From IMG/VR virus record IMGVR_UViG_3300039098_000250, positions 1-35,493 of that record: a DNA stretch of 35,493 nucleotides; one strand, written 5' to 3'. This document shows, piece after piece, positions 14,919-22,921 of the stretch (its first letter is position 1; each line of letters opens with the position of its first letter). The position numbers and the translations under genes were made by a program. The notes beneath the pieces were generated by a model. It ran no database searches. It was not told where the DNA came from and saw nothing but the letters and a program-made list of their open reading frames with translations. Origin of the DNA: a virus.

Positions 14919-16248
14919 GCCCCACCCCTACCAAGCATACTGCATTAGACAAATGATCACGCAGAAAAACATAGCACTATGGCTTGATATGGGACTTGGG
15001 AAGACCTCCATCACGTTGACAGCACTTAACGATTTAAAATATAACCGATTTGCAATCAATAAGACTTTGATCATCGCCCCTAAAAAAGTGGCGCAAGGAA
15101 CTTGGAATCGTGAAAAAGATAAATGGGGGCACTTAAAACTTTTAAGAATATCCAAAGTACTTGGATCACAGATCAATCGAATAAGAGCCTTAAATACACC
15201 CGCGGATATTTACATTATAAACCGTGAAAATGTTCAATGGTTGGTTGATCATTACCGAAATGCTTGGCCTTTTGATACGGTGGTGATCGATGAAGCATCG
15301 AGTTTTAAGAACCATCAAGCTAAACGGTTTAAGGCCCTGAAAAATGTTAGACCTAAAATAGATCGCATGATTGAATTAACAGGAACCCCAGCACCTAAAG
15401 GCTATATTGATTTATGGGCCCAAGTATTTTTATTAGATCAGGGCGAACGATTAGGTAAAACCATTACGGCTTACAGAGAACGATATTTTGATCATGAAAG
15501 TTATGGCTTTGGGTATAACATCAAGCCAGGTGCAGAAGATGCAATACGTGATAAATTGCAAGGTTTATGTATCTCGATGAAATCAGAGGATTATTTAGAA
15601 TTACCAGATGCGATTGTAGACGATATCCCAGTGATCCTTGAAGGTAAAGGTAAAGCAGCTTATAAAGAGATGGAACGAAAGATGCTACTTGAAGTGGATC
15701 CGCTAACAATTGTAGATGCCACGAGTGCGGCAGTGCTTTCTAATAAACTTCAACAATTATGTAATGGTGCGATTTATGATGAGGATCATGGTGTTCATGA
15801 GATCCATAATAGTAAGCTTGAACGATTTTTAGAACTAATCGAAGAATTGAATGGAAAACCTGCGATTGTGTTTTATAGTTTTAAGCATGATCTTACCAGG
15901 ATCCGAAAGGCCCTGGCAAAAACTAATTTAGCCGTTCGGGTGTTTAAAACTACCCAGGATGAGGACGATTGGAATAATAAAAAGATTGATGTTCTCCTTG
16001 CACATCCTGCCAGTACCGCTTACGGGTTAAACCTACAAGATGGCGGGAACCACATTATCTGGTTCGGTTTGAATTGGTCATTAGAACTTTACCAACAGGC
16101 AAATAAAAGACTCCATAGACAAGGGCAGCAACAGAAAGTAATTATCCACCGCTTGATTGTTGAGGGTGGACGAGATGAAGATATTGCTGCGGCGTTAGAA
16201 GCAAAACACGTAACACAGAAAGATTTACTTGAAAGAAAATATACATAG
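14905..16248 (+). CDS. SNF2-family DNA helicase/translocase
   Basis: 447-residue superfamily 2 ATPase. Motif I is DMGLGKTS with K33, motif II is DEAS (D129-E130), motif III region has TGTPAPKG, and the C-terminal RecA-like domain carries IVFYSFK, NLQDGGNHIIWFG and motif VI QQANKRLHRQGQ. Phage members lack the long accessory domains of chromatin remodellers and probably remodel protein-DNA complexes or branched DNA in replication. It is translated in overlap with VRR-NUC. The last codons overlap the reading frame of the DUF4406 protein. Confidence 0.93.
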   Translation: MKIFKPHPYQAYCIRQMITQKNIALWLDMGLGKTSITLTALNDLKYNRFAINKTLIIAPKKVAQGTWNREKDKWGHLKLLRISKVLGSQINRIRALNTPADIYIINRENVQWLVDHYRNAWPFDTVVIDEASSFKNHQAKRFKALKNVRPKIDRMIELTGTPAPKGYIDLWAQVFLLDQGERLGKTITAYRERYFDHESYGFGYNIKPGAEDAIRDKLQGLCISMKSEDYLELPDAIVDDIPVILEGKGKAAYKEMERKMLLEVDPLTIVDATSAAVLSNKLQQLCNGAIYDEDHGVHEIHNSKLERFLELIEELNGKPAIVFYSFKHDLTRIRKALAKTNLAVRVFKTTQDEDDWNNKKIDVLLAHPASTAYGLNLQDGGNHIIWFGLNWSLELYQQANKRLHRQGQQQKVIIHRLIVEGGRDEDIAAALEAKHVTQKDLLERKYT

Positions 16249-16514
16249 CTGGGAAAATAACAGGAAATCCTAATTATAAAAAAGAATTCATGCAAATGCA
16301 GGAGTTAGTCGAAGAAGGCGGTAATGTTGTTTTAAACCCTGCGTTATTGCCAGCAGGATTGACGCAAGGCGAATACATGAAAATATGTTTTGCTATGATC
16401 GATGTGGCAGCTAAAGTTGTATTTTTGGATGGGTGGCGGGATAGTTTGGGCGCAAAATTAGAACATCAATATTGTCTGTATTGTGGAAAAAAATGGATAG
16501 ATTTAGCGGTGTAA
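16239..16514 (+). CDS. DUF4406 protein (nucleoside 2-deoxyribosyltransferase-like) without a standard start codon
   Basis: The frame encodes the DUF4406 signature from its first strand onward: IYIAGKITGNP, then NPALLPAGL, YMKICFAMID, FLDGWRDSLGAKLEH. These proteins resemble nucleoside deoxyribosyltransferases. No ATG, GTG or TTG lies between the in-frame TGA at 16230 and the conserved motif; the codons are AAG, AAA, ATA. The first ATG (16290) would remove the whole first strand. Either a non-standard ATA start near 16239 is used, or a 1-base change in the A run at 16236-16239 has broken the start, or the read has an indel. I list the frame from 16239. The C-terminus has a CxxC pair (YCLYCGKK). 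Confidence 0.6.
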   Translation: MYIAGKITGNPNYKKEFMQMQELVEEGGNVVLNPALLPAGLTQGEYMKICFAMIDVAAKVVFLDGWRDSLGAKLEHQYCLYCGKKWIDLAV

Positions 16515-16526
16515 CGGAGAAAACAA

Positions 16527-16823
16527 ATGATAAGTGATGAAAAAATAATAATTATCTATGCAGGGATTTCAGGTATTAGCGATGAAAATGACGAAGCAAA
16601 AAATAAAGAAATAAAAGAATATCTTGAGAGATTAATTGATGGGTTAAGCGATGAAAGCAGAATTGCAATTGAACTGGAATTAAATGCAGAACCAATGCAG
16701 TCACCTGATTTTCTAATAATGTATGAAAGCTACAAAGAAAAGCCTACAAATAGACAAGTTGAAAATAAAAAACATTGGAAACATAAACAAAAGAAAAACT
16801 CATGGGAAAGGCGGATAAAGTAG
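16527..16823 (+). CDS. Hypothetical protein (98 aa)
   Basis: Unrecognised protein with an acidic N-terminal two thirds and a very basic Lys-rich C-terminus (NKKHWKHKQKKNSWERR). ACGGAGA precedes the ATG. It lies between the DUF4406 frame and the late regulator, 1 base before the latter. The basic tail suggests nucleic-acid contact; function unknown. Confidence 0.6.
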   Translation: MISDEKIIIIYAGISGISDENDEAKNKEIKEYLERLIDGLSDESRIAIELELNAEPMQSPDFLIMYESYKEKPTNRQVENKKHWKHKQKKNSWERRIK

Positions 16824-16824
16824 A

Positions 16825-17319
16825 ATGACACCTGAAGAACGAAAACGAAAAGTAAAGTGGTTAAGTCGGTATCGGATACTTGAGAATCAGATCAAACGAT
16901 TAGAAGCTGAAAAGGAACGGTGGAAAGCTAGGGCAACAAATACAGTCCCTGCGCCAGTACATTTTAAATATATAAAAAACAAAGAAAAATTGGAAGCAAT
17001 GACAAAAGAAGAACGAAGACGTAATAACATGCCTCCTATTGTGATCCATGGATCTGGTAGTGGTTTAGGAATCGATGACTGTGTTGCTGAAACGGATAAA
17101 TTAGAGCAAAAACTGATTGATAAAATTTATGAGGCAATTAAAACCCAACGTGCGATCGATAATGCCATTGATTGCGTTGAGGATGACCGCCTACGATTGA
17201 TTTTAAGTTATCGTTACATTGATGGGCTGAAATGGGAAAACATTTGCTGTGAAGCTAATTATTCATGGAAATGGATTCATATTTTACATAATGAAGCCCT
17301 TGAAAAAATAGAAATCTAA
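16825..17319 (+). CDS. Sigma-region-4-like late transcription regulator
   Basis: 164-residue protein. Residues about 15-40 are a coiled coil (NQIKRLEAEKERWKAR), and residues about 118-160 are a helix-turn-helix like sigma factor region 4: RLRLILSYRYIDGLKWENI followed by YSWKWIHILHNEAL. This matches the DUF1492/ArpU/RinA-type activators that switch on phage late genes and are encoded just before the terminase genes. The tandem AGTACACTA repeats and extended -10 promoter immediately downstream are its probable target. GGCGGA lies upstream of the ATG. Confidence 0.8.
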   Translation: MTPEERKRKVKWLSRYRILENQIKRLEAEKERWKARATNTVPAPVHFKYIKNKEKLEAMTKEERRRNNMPPIVIHGSGSGLGIDDCVAETDKLEQKLIDKIYEAIKTQRAIDNAIDCVEDDRLRLILSYRYIDGLKWENICCEANYSWKWIHILHNEALEKIEI

Positions 17320-17321
17320 AG

Positions 17322-17356
17322 AGTACACTAAAGTACACTATGATCCGTGCTAATAT
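17322..17356 (+). promoter_or_regulatory. Putative late promoter with activator repeats
   Basis: Two AGTACACTA direct repeats (17322-17330 and 17332-17340) with a 10-bp period, so on one face of the helix, lie just upstream of TGC-TAATAT, an extended -10 box at 17351-17356. No TTGACA-like -35 box is present at the right place, as expected for an activator-dependent promoter. The sigma-region-4-like protein encoded directly upstream is the likely activator. Confidence 0.6.
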
Positions 17357-17380
17357 GGTAACATGAAATAAAAATATTAA

Positions 17381-17404
17381 GGCATCCGCAAGGGTGTCTT
17401 TTTT
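17381..17404 (+). terminator. Intrinsic terminator between late promoter and terminase
   Basis: A 7-bp stem (GGCATCC with GGGTGTC, two G-U pairs), a GCAA tetraloop and six T residues. It lies about 20-40 bases downstream of the predicted late start point. It would end early transcription and might also attenuate late transcription. Confidence 0.75.
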
Positions 17405-17439
17405 AATGCAACAAAACAAACGAATATGGGGTGAGGTGA

Positions 17440-18150
17440 TTGAGTGAAGACTTAAGAGATAAGGCATATGTAGATTATAAAGCAGGCATGAAATATAAAG
17501 ATATTGCTGAAAAATATGGAGTCAGTTTATCTGCTATAAAATCTTGGGCAGTTCGTTATTGGAAGAAAAAAGGTTGCAACCTTGAAACCAAAAAAGTTGC
17601 AACCAAGAAAAAAGGCGGTCAACTTGGAAACAAAAATTCTACTGGTCCCCTACCTGGTAATAAGAATGCTGAGCGTCACGGGTTCTTTGCGAAATGGCTA
17701 CCTACTGAAACAATGGAAATCATGCAATGTATTGAGCGATCTAATCCGATTGATTTATTATGGGATAACATTCAACTCCAATATGTCGCGATTATTAGGG
17801 CCCAAAACATAATGTATGTTCGAGATCAAGAAGATACAACGACAACAAAGACTGCAGAAAGCATGGGCGATAGTTCCTCTAGTGAGAAATGGGAGGTCCA
17901 GCAAGCCTGGGATAAACATGCTAATTTCTTACAGGCGCAATCCAGGGCAATGAAAACTTTGGAAAGTATGATCAAGCAATATGATGAACTTACCCGATCA
18001 GATATGGTTACAGAAGAACAACGGGCACGGATCGATAAGCTTAAGGCAGACGTGGAAAAGATAAAAGGCGAGGATGTAACCTATGAAGATGATGGATTTA
18101 TTGATGCATTAAGAGATAATGTTACAGAGGTGTGGGATGATGAAAAATAA
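17440..18150 (+). CDS. terS: Terminase small subunit
   Basis: Recognises phage DNA and hands it to the large terminase. The 236-residue protein has an N-terminal helix-turn-helix (about 5-45: [30 protein letters not shown]), a basic linker with [11 protein letters not shown] typical of PBSX-type small subunits, and a helical oligomerisation region. The start is a TTG behind GAGGTG, with unusually short spacing; no better in-frame start is available. It overlaps the next small gene by 14 bp. Confidence 0.85.
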   Translation: MSEDLRDKAYVDYKAGMKYKDIAEKYGVSLSAIKSWAVRYWKKKGCNLETKKVATKKKGGQLGNKNSTGPLPGNKNAERHGFFAKWLPTETMEIMQCIERSNPIDLLWDNIQLQYVAIIRAQNIMYVRDQEDTTTTKTAESMGDSSSSEKWEVQQAWDKHANFLQAQSRAMKTLESMIKQYDELTRSDMVTEEQRARIDKLKADVEKIKGEDVTYEDDGFIDALRDNVTEVWDDEK

Positions 18151-18337
18151 ACTTTACAAAGCAGATATACTATTTGAACATATTGAAGGAAAGACAACAG
18201 ATGTTTTTCACATAATGGCGATTAGTCGATTTCAGGCACGAAGAAAATTTAAAAAAAGAATAAATGCGATAGGAAACTTTAAATGTTTGAAAGTAACAAA
18301 CATAAAACGTTGCGTGAATTCTGGAAGATCAGGCTGA
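18137..18337 (+). CDS. Small hypothetical protein between the terminase genes
   Basis: 66-residue basic protein ([18 protein letters not shown]...). The AGAGGTG site lies inside terS, and its stop codon overlaps the start of terL as TGATG, so the three genes are translationally coupled. The sequence reads as a small alpha/beta domain with a basic stretch ([11 protein letters not shown]). I do not recognise it; a packaging accessory is a guess from position. Confidence 0.6.
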   Translation: MMKNKLYKADILFEHIEGKTTDVFHIMAISRFQARRKFKKRINAIGNFKCLKVTNIKRCVNSGRSG

Positions 18338-19608
18338 TGACGATTAAAAAAGCGATATTTAAGTTTAAACCATTCTCGAAAAAGCAAAAGAAGGTCTTAA
18401 CCTGGTGGATGTCTGGAAGCCCTGCATGTGAAAAAGATGGGATTATAGCTGACGGCGCGATCCGATCTGGCAAGACATTGTCAATGTCATTATCGTTTGT
18501 AATATGGGCAATGATAGCATTTAACGGTCAAAATTTTGCGATGTGTGGTAAAACGATTGGATCATTTAGACGTAACGTGCTTTTCATTCTCAAGCTTATG
18601 CTTAAAGCACGAGGTTATAAAGTTGTTGATCATCGTGCAGATAATTTGATTACAATTTCTCGGGGAGAGATTACTAATTATTTTTATATATTTGGTGGAA
18701 AAGACGAACGGTCCCAAGATTTAATTCAAGGGATTACATTAGCGGGAATATTTTTCGATGAAGTGGCATTAATGCCTGAATCTTTTGTTAACCAAGCGAC
18801 AGGACGATGTTCGATAGATGGGTCAAAGTACTGGTTTAACTGTAATCCCGATGGGCCTTTTCATTGGTTTAAGGTTAATTGGATCGATCAGATAAAGCAA
18901 AAGAATCTATTATACTTGCATTTTACGATGGATGATAACTTATCATTATCGGAAAAGATAAAAGCACGGTATCGATCCATGTATACTGGGGTGTTTTTTC
19001 AACGCTATATATTAGGATTTTGGACAGTTGCTCAAGGGATTATTTATGATATGTTTGATTTGCATAAGCATGTGATAAAGGGAATACCCGAAGAATTATC
19101 GGGAAATAGATATGTCAGTATTGATTACGGAACCCAGAATGCAACGGTGTTTCTGATGTGGTGTGAAGGAATAAGTGGGAAATGGTATTGTACGAAAGAA
19201 TACTATTATAGTGGGCGAGATAAAATGAAACAAAAAACAGATGGCGAATATTGTGATGATCTGATTGAATTTATAGCAAAAGACAAAGTGAAACAGATTA
19301 TTATTGATCCATCGGCTGCATCATTTATTGCAGAAATAAGGAAACGCGGATTAAGTATTAAAAGAGCAAAGAATGATGTTTTAAATGGCATTCGTGTAAC
19401 AGGAACTCTTATTCAAACCGGTAAAGTTTTCTTCTTGGATGAATGCAAGGAGACAATCAAAGAGTTTTCAAATTACATTTGGGATGCAAAAGCGACAAAT
19501 CGTGGTGAAGATAAACCGATTAAAGAACATGATCATGCGATGGATGCCGTGCGTTATTTTTGTTATACGATTCTTGGTAAAAAACGAGGTGCATCTATTT
19601 TAAAATAA
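18337..19608 (+). CDS. terL: Terminase large subunit
   Basis: ATP-driven packaging motor and headful/cos nuclease, 424 residues. Walker A is GAIRSGKT (K46), Walker B IFFDEVALMP (D141-E142). The C-terminal RNase H-like nuclease has D263 (SIDYGTQ), D324 (IIDPSA) and the DHAMDAVRY motif (D399, D403). The type resembles PBSX/SPP1-like TerL. I use the ATG at 18337, coupled by TGATG to the preceding small gene; an in-frame ATG at 18283 would overlap that gene further and adds 18 unconserved-looking residues. Confidence 0.93.
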   Translation: MTIKKAIFKFKPFSKKQKKVLTWWMSGSPACEKDGIIADGAIRSGKTLSMSLSFVIWAMIAFNGQNFAMCGKTIGSFRRNVLFILKLMLKARGYKVVDHRADNLITISRGEITNYFYIFGGKDERSQDLIQGITLAGIFFDEVALMPESFVNQATGRCSIDGSKYWFNCNPDGPFHWFKVNWIDQIKQKNLLYLHFTMDDNLSLSEKIKARYRSMYTGVFFQRYILGFWTVAQGIIYDMFDLHKHVIKGIPEELSGNRYVSIDYGTQNATVFLMWCEGISGKWYCTKEYYYSGRDKMKQKTDGEYCDDLIEFIAKDKVKQIIIDPSAASFIAEIRKRGLSIKRAKNDVLNGIRVTGTLIQTGKVFFLDECKETIKEFSNYIWDAKATNRGEDKPIKEHDHAMDAVRYFCYTILGKKRGASILK

Positions 19609-19627
19609 AACGAGGGGGGTGAAGTAT

Positions 19628-21001
19628 TTGAATATCGAAATAATTAAAAAGATTATTAAAAGCTATATACCTACGCAACAGGGTTTTGTTGCTAAAGCTG
19701 AGGAAGGTGAACGCTATTATCAGGGGGAAACAGACATTCTCTACAAGATAGATGATGAAGAGGATAATCCTCTTCGAAACGCTGATAATCGTATATCAAC
19801 AAATTGGCACGGGCTATTAGTGGATCAGAAGGCATCGTATCTTTTTACATATCCCCCTACTTTTGAGACTCAAAATGATGGTCTTAATAAAAAGATTGTG
19901 GAGTTATTAGGTGATGAGTTTCCAAAATTCTGCAAAGATATCTGTGTGAATGCTTCTAATACAGGTGTTGGTTGGACGTTTATCTGGGATGATGAGCAAG
20001 GAAAAAGACAATATGCAATTGTAAAATCAGAACAAATTATCCCGATATATTCAAAAGATTTAAAAGAACGATTAATCGCTGTTTTAAGAATTTATAAGGG
20101 ATTTGATGATGAAGGCAAAGTATATAAATATTATGAATATTGGACGGATACGGGATGTTATGCGTATAAGATGTCTGAAGGTGATAATTATGATGCCTTA
20201 GAAGAAAATGACACTTTTATTAATATTAATTTAGATACTGGGGAATCAACCGAAGATAATGTTTTAAAACATAATTTCGGAGCGGTTCCTTTTGTTCCTT
20301 TCTACAATAATAATTTAAAACGTGGAGATCTTAGTAAGATTAAAAAATATATCGATGTGTATGATAAAGTCTTTTCAGGATTCATCAATGATCTTGACGA
20401 TATCCAACAGGTTATATTTATTCTTACAAATTATGAGGGGACGGATAAATCAGAGTTCTTGAGGGATCTGAAAAAATATAAAACCCTTAACCTTCAAAAT
20501 GACGGTCCCGATGATAAGTCAGGATTAACAACCTTGGCTATTGAAATACCCATTGAAGCCAGAGAAAAAGTGCTTGAAATTGCAGAAAAACAAATATATA
20601 AGCAAGGTCAAGGCGTGGATCCGAACCCTGAAGCATTTGGGAATAGTTCAGGTGTAGCTTTAAAATACTTATATTCACTCTTGGAATTAAAGTGTGGTTT
20701 GATGGAGACTGAATTTAGATTAGGCTTTGGGAAGCTGATCCGGTTATTGTGTAAAGATGTATTACACGAAAAAATTGCAATTACACAAACATGGACACGA
20801 AATGCAATTGATAATGATGTGGAATTATCTGGTATAGCTATGAATTCTAAAGGCGTTATTTCTGATAGTACAATTATTAAGAATCATCCTTGGGTAAGTA
20901 ATCCCACTCAGGAAATAAAAGATCTGGAAAAACAAATTGCAGATGAAATGGATTTTACTGATAAAGTACCGATAGGTGAAAACAATGACGGTTCAGAATA
21001 A
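19628..21001 (+). CDS. SPP1 Gp6-type portal protein
   Basis: Forms the ring at the capsid vertex through which DNA is packaged. 457 residues with the N-terminal YYQGETDILYK segment typical of Phage_prot_Gp6 (PF05133), a long middle region, and the EIAEKQIYKQGQGV...G.ALKYLYS helix region near residues 310-350. The start is TTG at 19628, spaced 8 bases from GAGGGGGG; the GTG at 19619 lies within that ribosome site. It is followed by the MuF gene in the usual order and overlaps it by 17 bp. Confidence 0.9.
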   Translation: MNIEIIKKIIKSYIPTQQGFVAKAEEGERYYQGETDILYKIDDEEDNPLRNADNRISTNWHGLLVDQKASYLFTYPPTFETQNDGLNKKIVELLGDEFPKFCKDICVNASNTGVGWTFIWDDEQGKRQYAIVKSEQIIPIYSKDLKERLIAVLRIYKGFDDEGKVYKYYEYWTDTGCYAYKMSEGDNYDALEENDTFININLDTGESTEDNVLKHNFGAVPFVPFYNNNLKRGDLSKIKKYIDVYDKVFSGFINDLDDIQQVIFILTNYEGTDKSEFLRDLKKYKTLNLQNDGPDDKSGLTTLAIEIPIEAREKVLEIAEKQIYKQGQGVDPNPEAFGNSSGVALKYLYSLLELKCGLMETEFRLGFGKLIRLLCKDVLHEKIAITQTWTRNAIDNDVELSGIAMNSKGVISDSTIIKNHPWVSNPTQEIKDLEKQIADEMDFTDKVPIGENNDGSE

Positions 21002-22292
21002 TTATTGGGAGAAACGAATCGCAAATAATATCTGGGAACTTTACAATAAATCAGAAATAAGAAACAGAGAGTTATTAAAAGCGTATCAGAAGGTATCAGA
21101 TGATATAACAAAAAATCTCTATAAGCTATCAGAAAAAATAAATAACGGTGAAATACTTACCAGATCAGAGATGTATCGAAATAACCGGCTTAGGATCTTA
21201 CAAAAAAAATACAGTATTATTCTAAAAGATTTAGCGACAGGTATTGAAAAGAAAGTTAGCAATGATTTAATCAAAGGAATGGAAGCTAACGCTAAAAATA
21301 TTGCTGATCAATTAGGGTATGAATTTACAGTTCCAAATAAAGGTATTTTTGAACAAACATTAAAAGAACCCTGGAAAGGGAGTAATTTTTCAAAAAGGCT
21401 TTGGAAGAATACTGGGAAATTAAATCAAGAGTTAAATAATATCCTTGTCACTGGTCTTGCGCAAGGTAAGACCGTAACCCAAATGGCAATACAACTTAAT
21501 AATGTTATGAATAAAGGATTTAATAATGCACACCGTTTAATTCGTACGGAAACAATGCACTATTTAAACCAAAGCAGCTTACAGACATATAAAGAGGCAG
21601 GGGTTAAGAAAGTTCAATTTTGGGCGGCTGAGGATGAACGGACGTGTGAAATATGTGGTGTGATGCATGGAAAAGAATATGATATTGATAAAGCGCCAAT
21701 ATTACCGCTTCATCCTTTGTGTCGTTGTTGTTATTTACCAGTGATTGAGGGTATAAATGATGATGGTAGAATGTATAAAAAAGCTTTAAAGAATGAACCA
21801 GAGATTTCAAAGGATATAAAAAAAATAGCAAAAAAAGAAGGATTTGAAATAGCAGGATTTAAATACCGATTAAAAACTAAAGAATCATATTTGAGAAAAG
21901 TGAAAAATAAAAAACAGGGATATATAGTTAATGATATTATAAGATACACATATATTTCAGAGCCCGAAAAATTAGTGACTAAAACTTTAAAAACTCTTGA
22001 AGTATACAAAGATGAAGGATATAATATCATTGTAATAAAGAATAGTTGGGTTGATGATTTTAACCCTTACAATGGCATAAATACAGTGCTTGAATCGAGT
22101 AGCGGTCAAACTTTTGAACTCCAATTTCATACAAAAGAAAGTTTTGATTTAAAAAATGGAAAATTACATGAACTTTATGAAAAAGCTAGAGTTCTTAATT
22201 TTGAATCTAAAGAATACATTGAATTGGAAGAAAAGATGTTTCAATTGTCATCGAGGCTTAAAACCCCAAAAAATATTAAGGATGTAAAATAA
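20985..22292 (+). CDS. MuF minor capsid protein fused to a RelA/SpoT-like toxin domain
   Basis: 435 residues. Residues about 1-255 are a MuF (SPP1 gp7-like) minor capsid domain that sits in the head beside the portal: R187-T-E in the core helix, D217-ERTCEIC, and PLHPLCRCC near 241-249. Residues about 285-410 read as an RSH-type nucleotide pyrophosphokinase: R295-x-K297, S301 and K305 (donor-site like), D317-x-x-R320, Y362-NGINT in place of the NGYQSLH loop, E378-x-Q380-x-H382-T in place of EIQIRT, and H395-x-x-Y398. The catalytic Glu and Gln are kept. MuF fusions to toxin domains are known in temperate phages; the RSH call is mine by motif. The ATG is chosen for AGGTG at 20974-20978; a GTG lies 9 bases upstream. 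The C-terminal part is far more AT-rich than the N-terminal part. Confidence 0.8.
   Translation: MTVQNNYWEKRIANNIWELYNKSEIRNRELLKAYQKVSDDITKNLYKLSEKINNGEILTRSEMYRNNRLRILQKKYSIILKDLATGIEKKVSNDLIKGMEANAKNIADQLGYEFTVPNKGIFEQTLKEPWKGSNFSKRLWKNTGKLNQELNNILVTGLAQGKTVTQMAIQLNNVMNKGFNNAHRLIRTETMHYLNQSSLQTYKEAGVKKVQFWAAEDERTCEICGVMHGKEYDIDKAPILPLHPLCRCCYLPVIEGINDDGRMYKKALKNEPEISKDIKKIAKKEGFEIAGFKYRLKTKESYLRKVKNKKQGYIVNDIIRYTYISEPEKLVTKTLKTLEVYKDEGYNIIVIKNSWVDDFNPYNGINTVLESSSGQTFELQFHTKESFDLKNGKLHELYEKARVLNFESKEYIELEEKMFQLSSRLKTPKNIKDVK
21997..22025 (+). promoter_or_regulatory. Promoter-like sequence inside the toxin domain
   Basis: TTGAAG (21997-22002), 17-bp spacer and a perfect TATAAT (22020-22025). 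The start point near 22032 would give an mRNA carrying the 70-residue protein and the HD hydrolase but not the toxin, ending at the terminator at 22920-22952. The surrounding coding sequence is very AT-rich, so a chance match cannot be excluded. Confidence 0.4.
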
Positions 22293-22505
22293 ATGATAAG
22301 ATATTTTAAGTTAAATGATAATAAGCATAAAAACGTTATAGTAAAAGCAGATGGAAGAATTCAACATAGATATGACAAAAAAAAAGGTTGGATTCGTACT
22401 GGAATTATGCTTGATTATTTCTCTGATGAAAGCGATACGTATGATATGTATGAAGAAATAAAAGAGAGCGAAGCTTTTAAATTGATTGGAGAAAAAAGTG
22501 CATGA
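22293..22505 (+). CDS. Small protein between toxin and hydrolase, candidate immunity factor
   Basis: 70-residue protein that begins on the base after the toxin stop codon. It starts MIRYFKLND, has a central basic part with DGRIQHRYDKKKGWIRTG, and an acidic end (DESDTYDMYEEIKESEAF). The W... and Y.EI.E.EA pattern resembles small proteins I associate with toxin neighbourhoods, but I cannot name a family. It overlaps the hydrolase gene by ATGA. Binding and blocking the toxin domain is a reasonable guess from size, charge and position. Confidence 0.65.
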   Translation: MIRYFKLNDNKHKNVIVKADGRIQHRYDKKKGWIRTGIMLDYFSDESDTYDMYEEIKESEAFKLIGEKSA

Positions 22506-22921
22506 CGATAAAGGAGATAGCTTTAAAAATTGCTGAAGAAGCACACGATGGCCAGTTTGATAAAGCTGGAAAACCGTATATTGATCATCCTAAATATGTT
22601 GCATCAGCATTCAATGATGATGAACGTTATATTGTAGCATTACTCCATGATGTAATAGAAGATTCAAATTTTGATGCAATTCAATTAATTCATAGGGGTA
22701 TACCATTAGAGATCGTGGAATCCGTTGAAATACTAACAAAATCAAAAGGCGAAGATTATTTTAAATATCTTGAAAGAATTAAACAAAATTCAATTGCAAA
22801 AGATGTAAAGTTGGAAGACTTAAAACATAATATGGATTTAAATAGAATTCTTAGTTTAAGTGATCAGGATCATGAAAGATTAAAAAAATATCAAAAAGCA
22901 TATAAATATTTAACTAATTAA
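22502..22921 (+). CDS. Small alarmone hydrolase (SpoT/MESH1-like HD domain)
   Basis: 139-residue single-domain HD phosphohydrolase of the SAH/MESH1 type, which removes the 3'-pyrophosphate of (p)ppGpp-like nucleotides. The family pattern is clear: AHDGQFDKAGKPYIDHP with H29, ALLHDVIEDS with H49-D50 and E53-D54, LTKSKGE, and KLEDLKHNMD with D106. All four metal ligands are present, so it should be active. Small hydrolases of this type act as antitoxins of some toxic small alarmone synthetases (for example FaRel). Directly after an RSH-like toxin domain, its likely job is immunity by destroying the toxin's product. It is translationally coupled to the 70-residue gene. Confidence 0.88.
   Translation: MTIKEIALKIAEEAHDGQFDKAGKPYIDHPKYVASAFNDDERYIVALLHDVIEDSNFDAIQLIHRGIPLEIVESVEILTKSKGEDYFKYLERIKQNSIAKDVKLEDLKHNMDLNRILSLSDQDHERLKKYQKAYKYLTN

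Noticed and set aside
16231-16248. Programmed frameshift fusing SNF2 to DUF4406
   Set aside because: The overlap has no X XXY YYZ heptamer in the SNF2 phase, so fusion by slippage is unlikely.
19619-19627. GTG start for the portal gene
   Set aside because: The GTG is part of the ribosome site; TTG 19628 has correct spacing.
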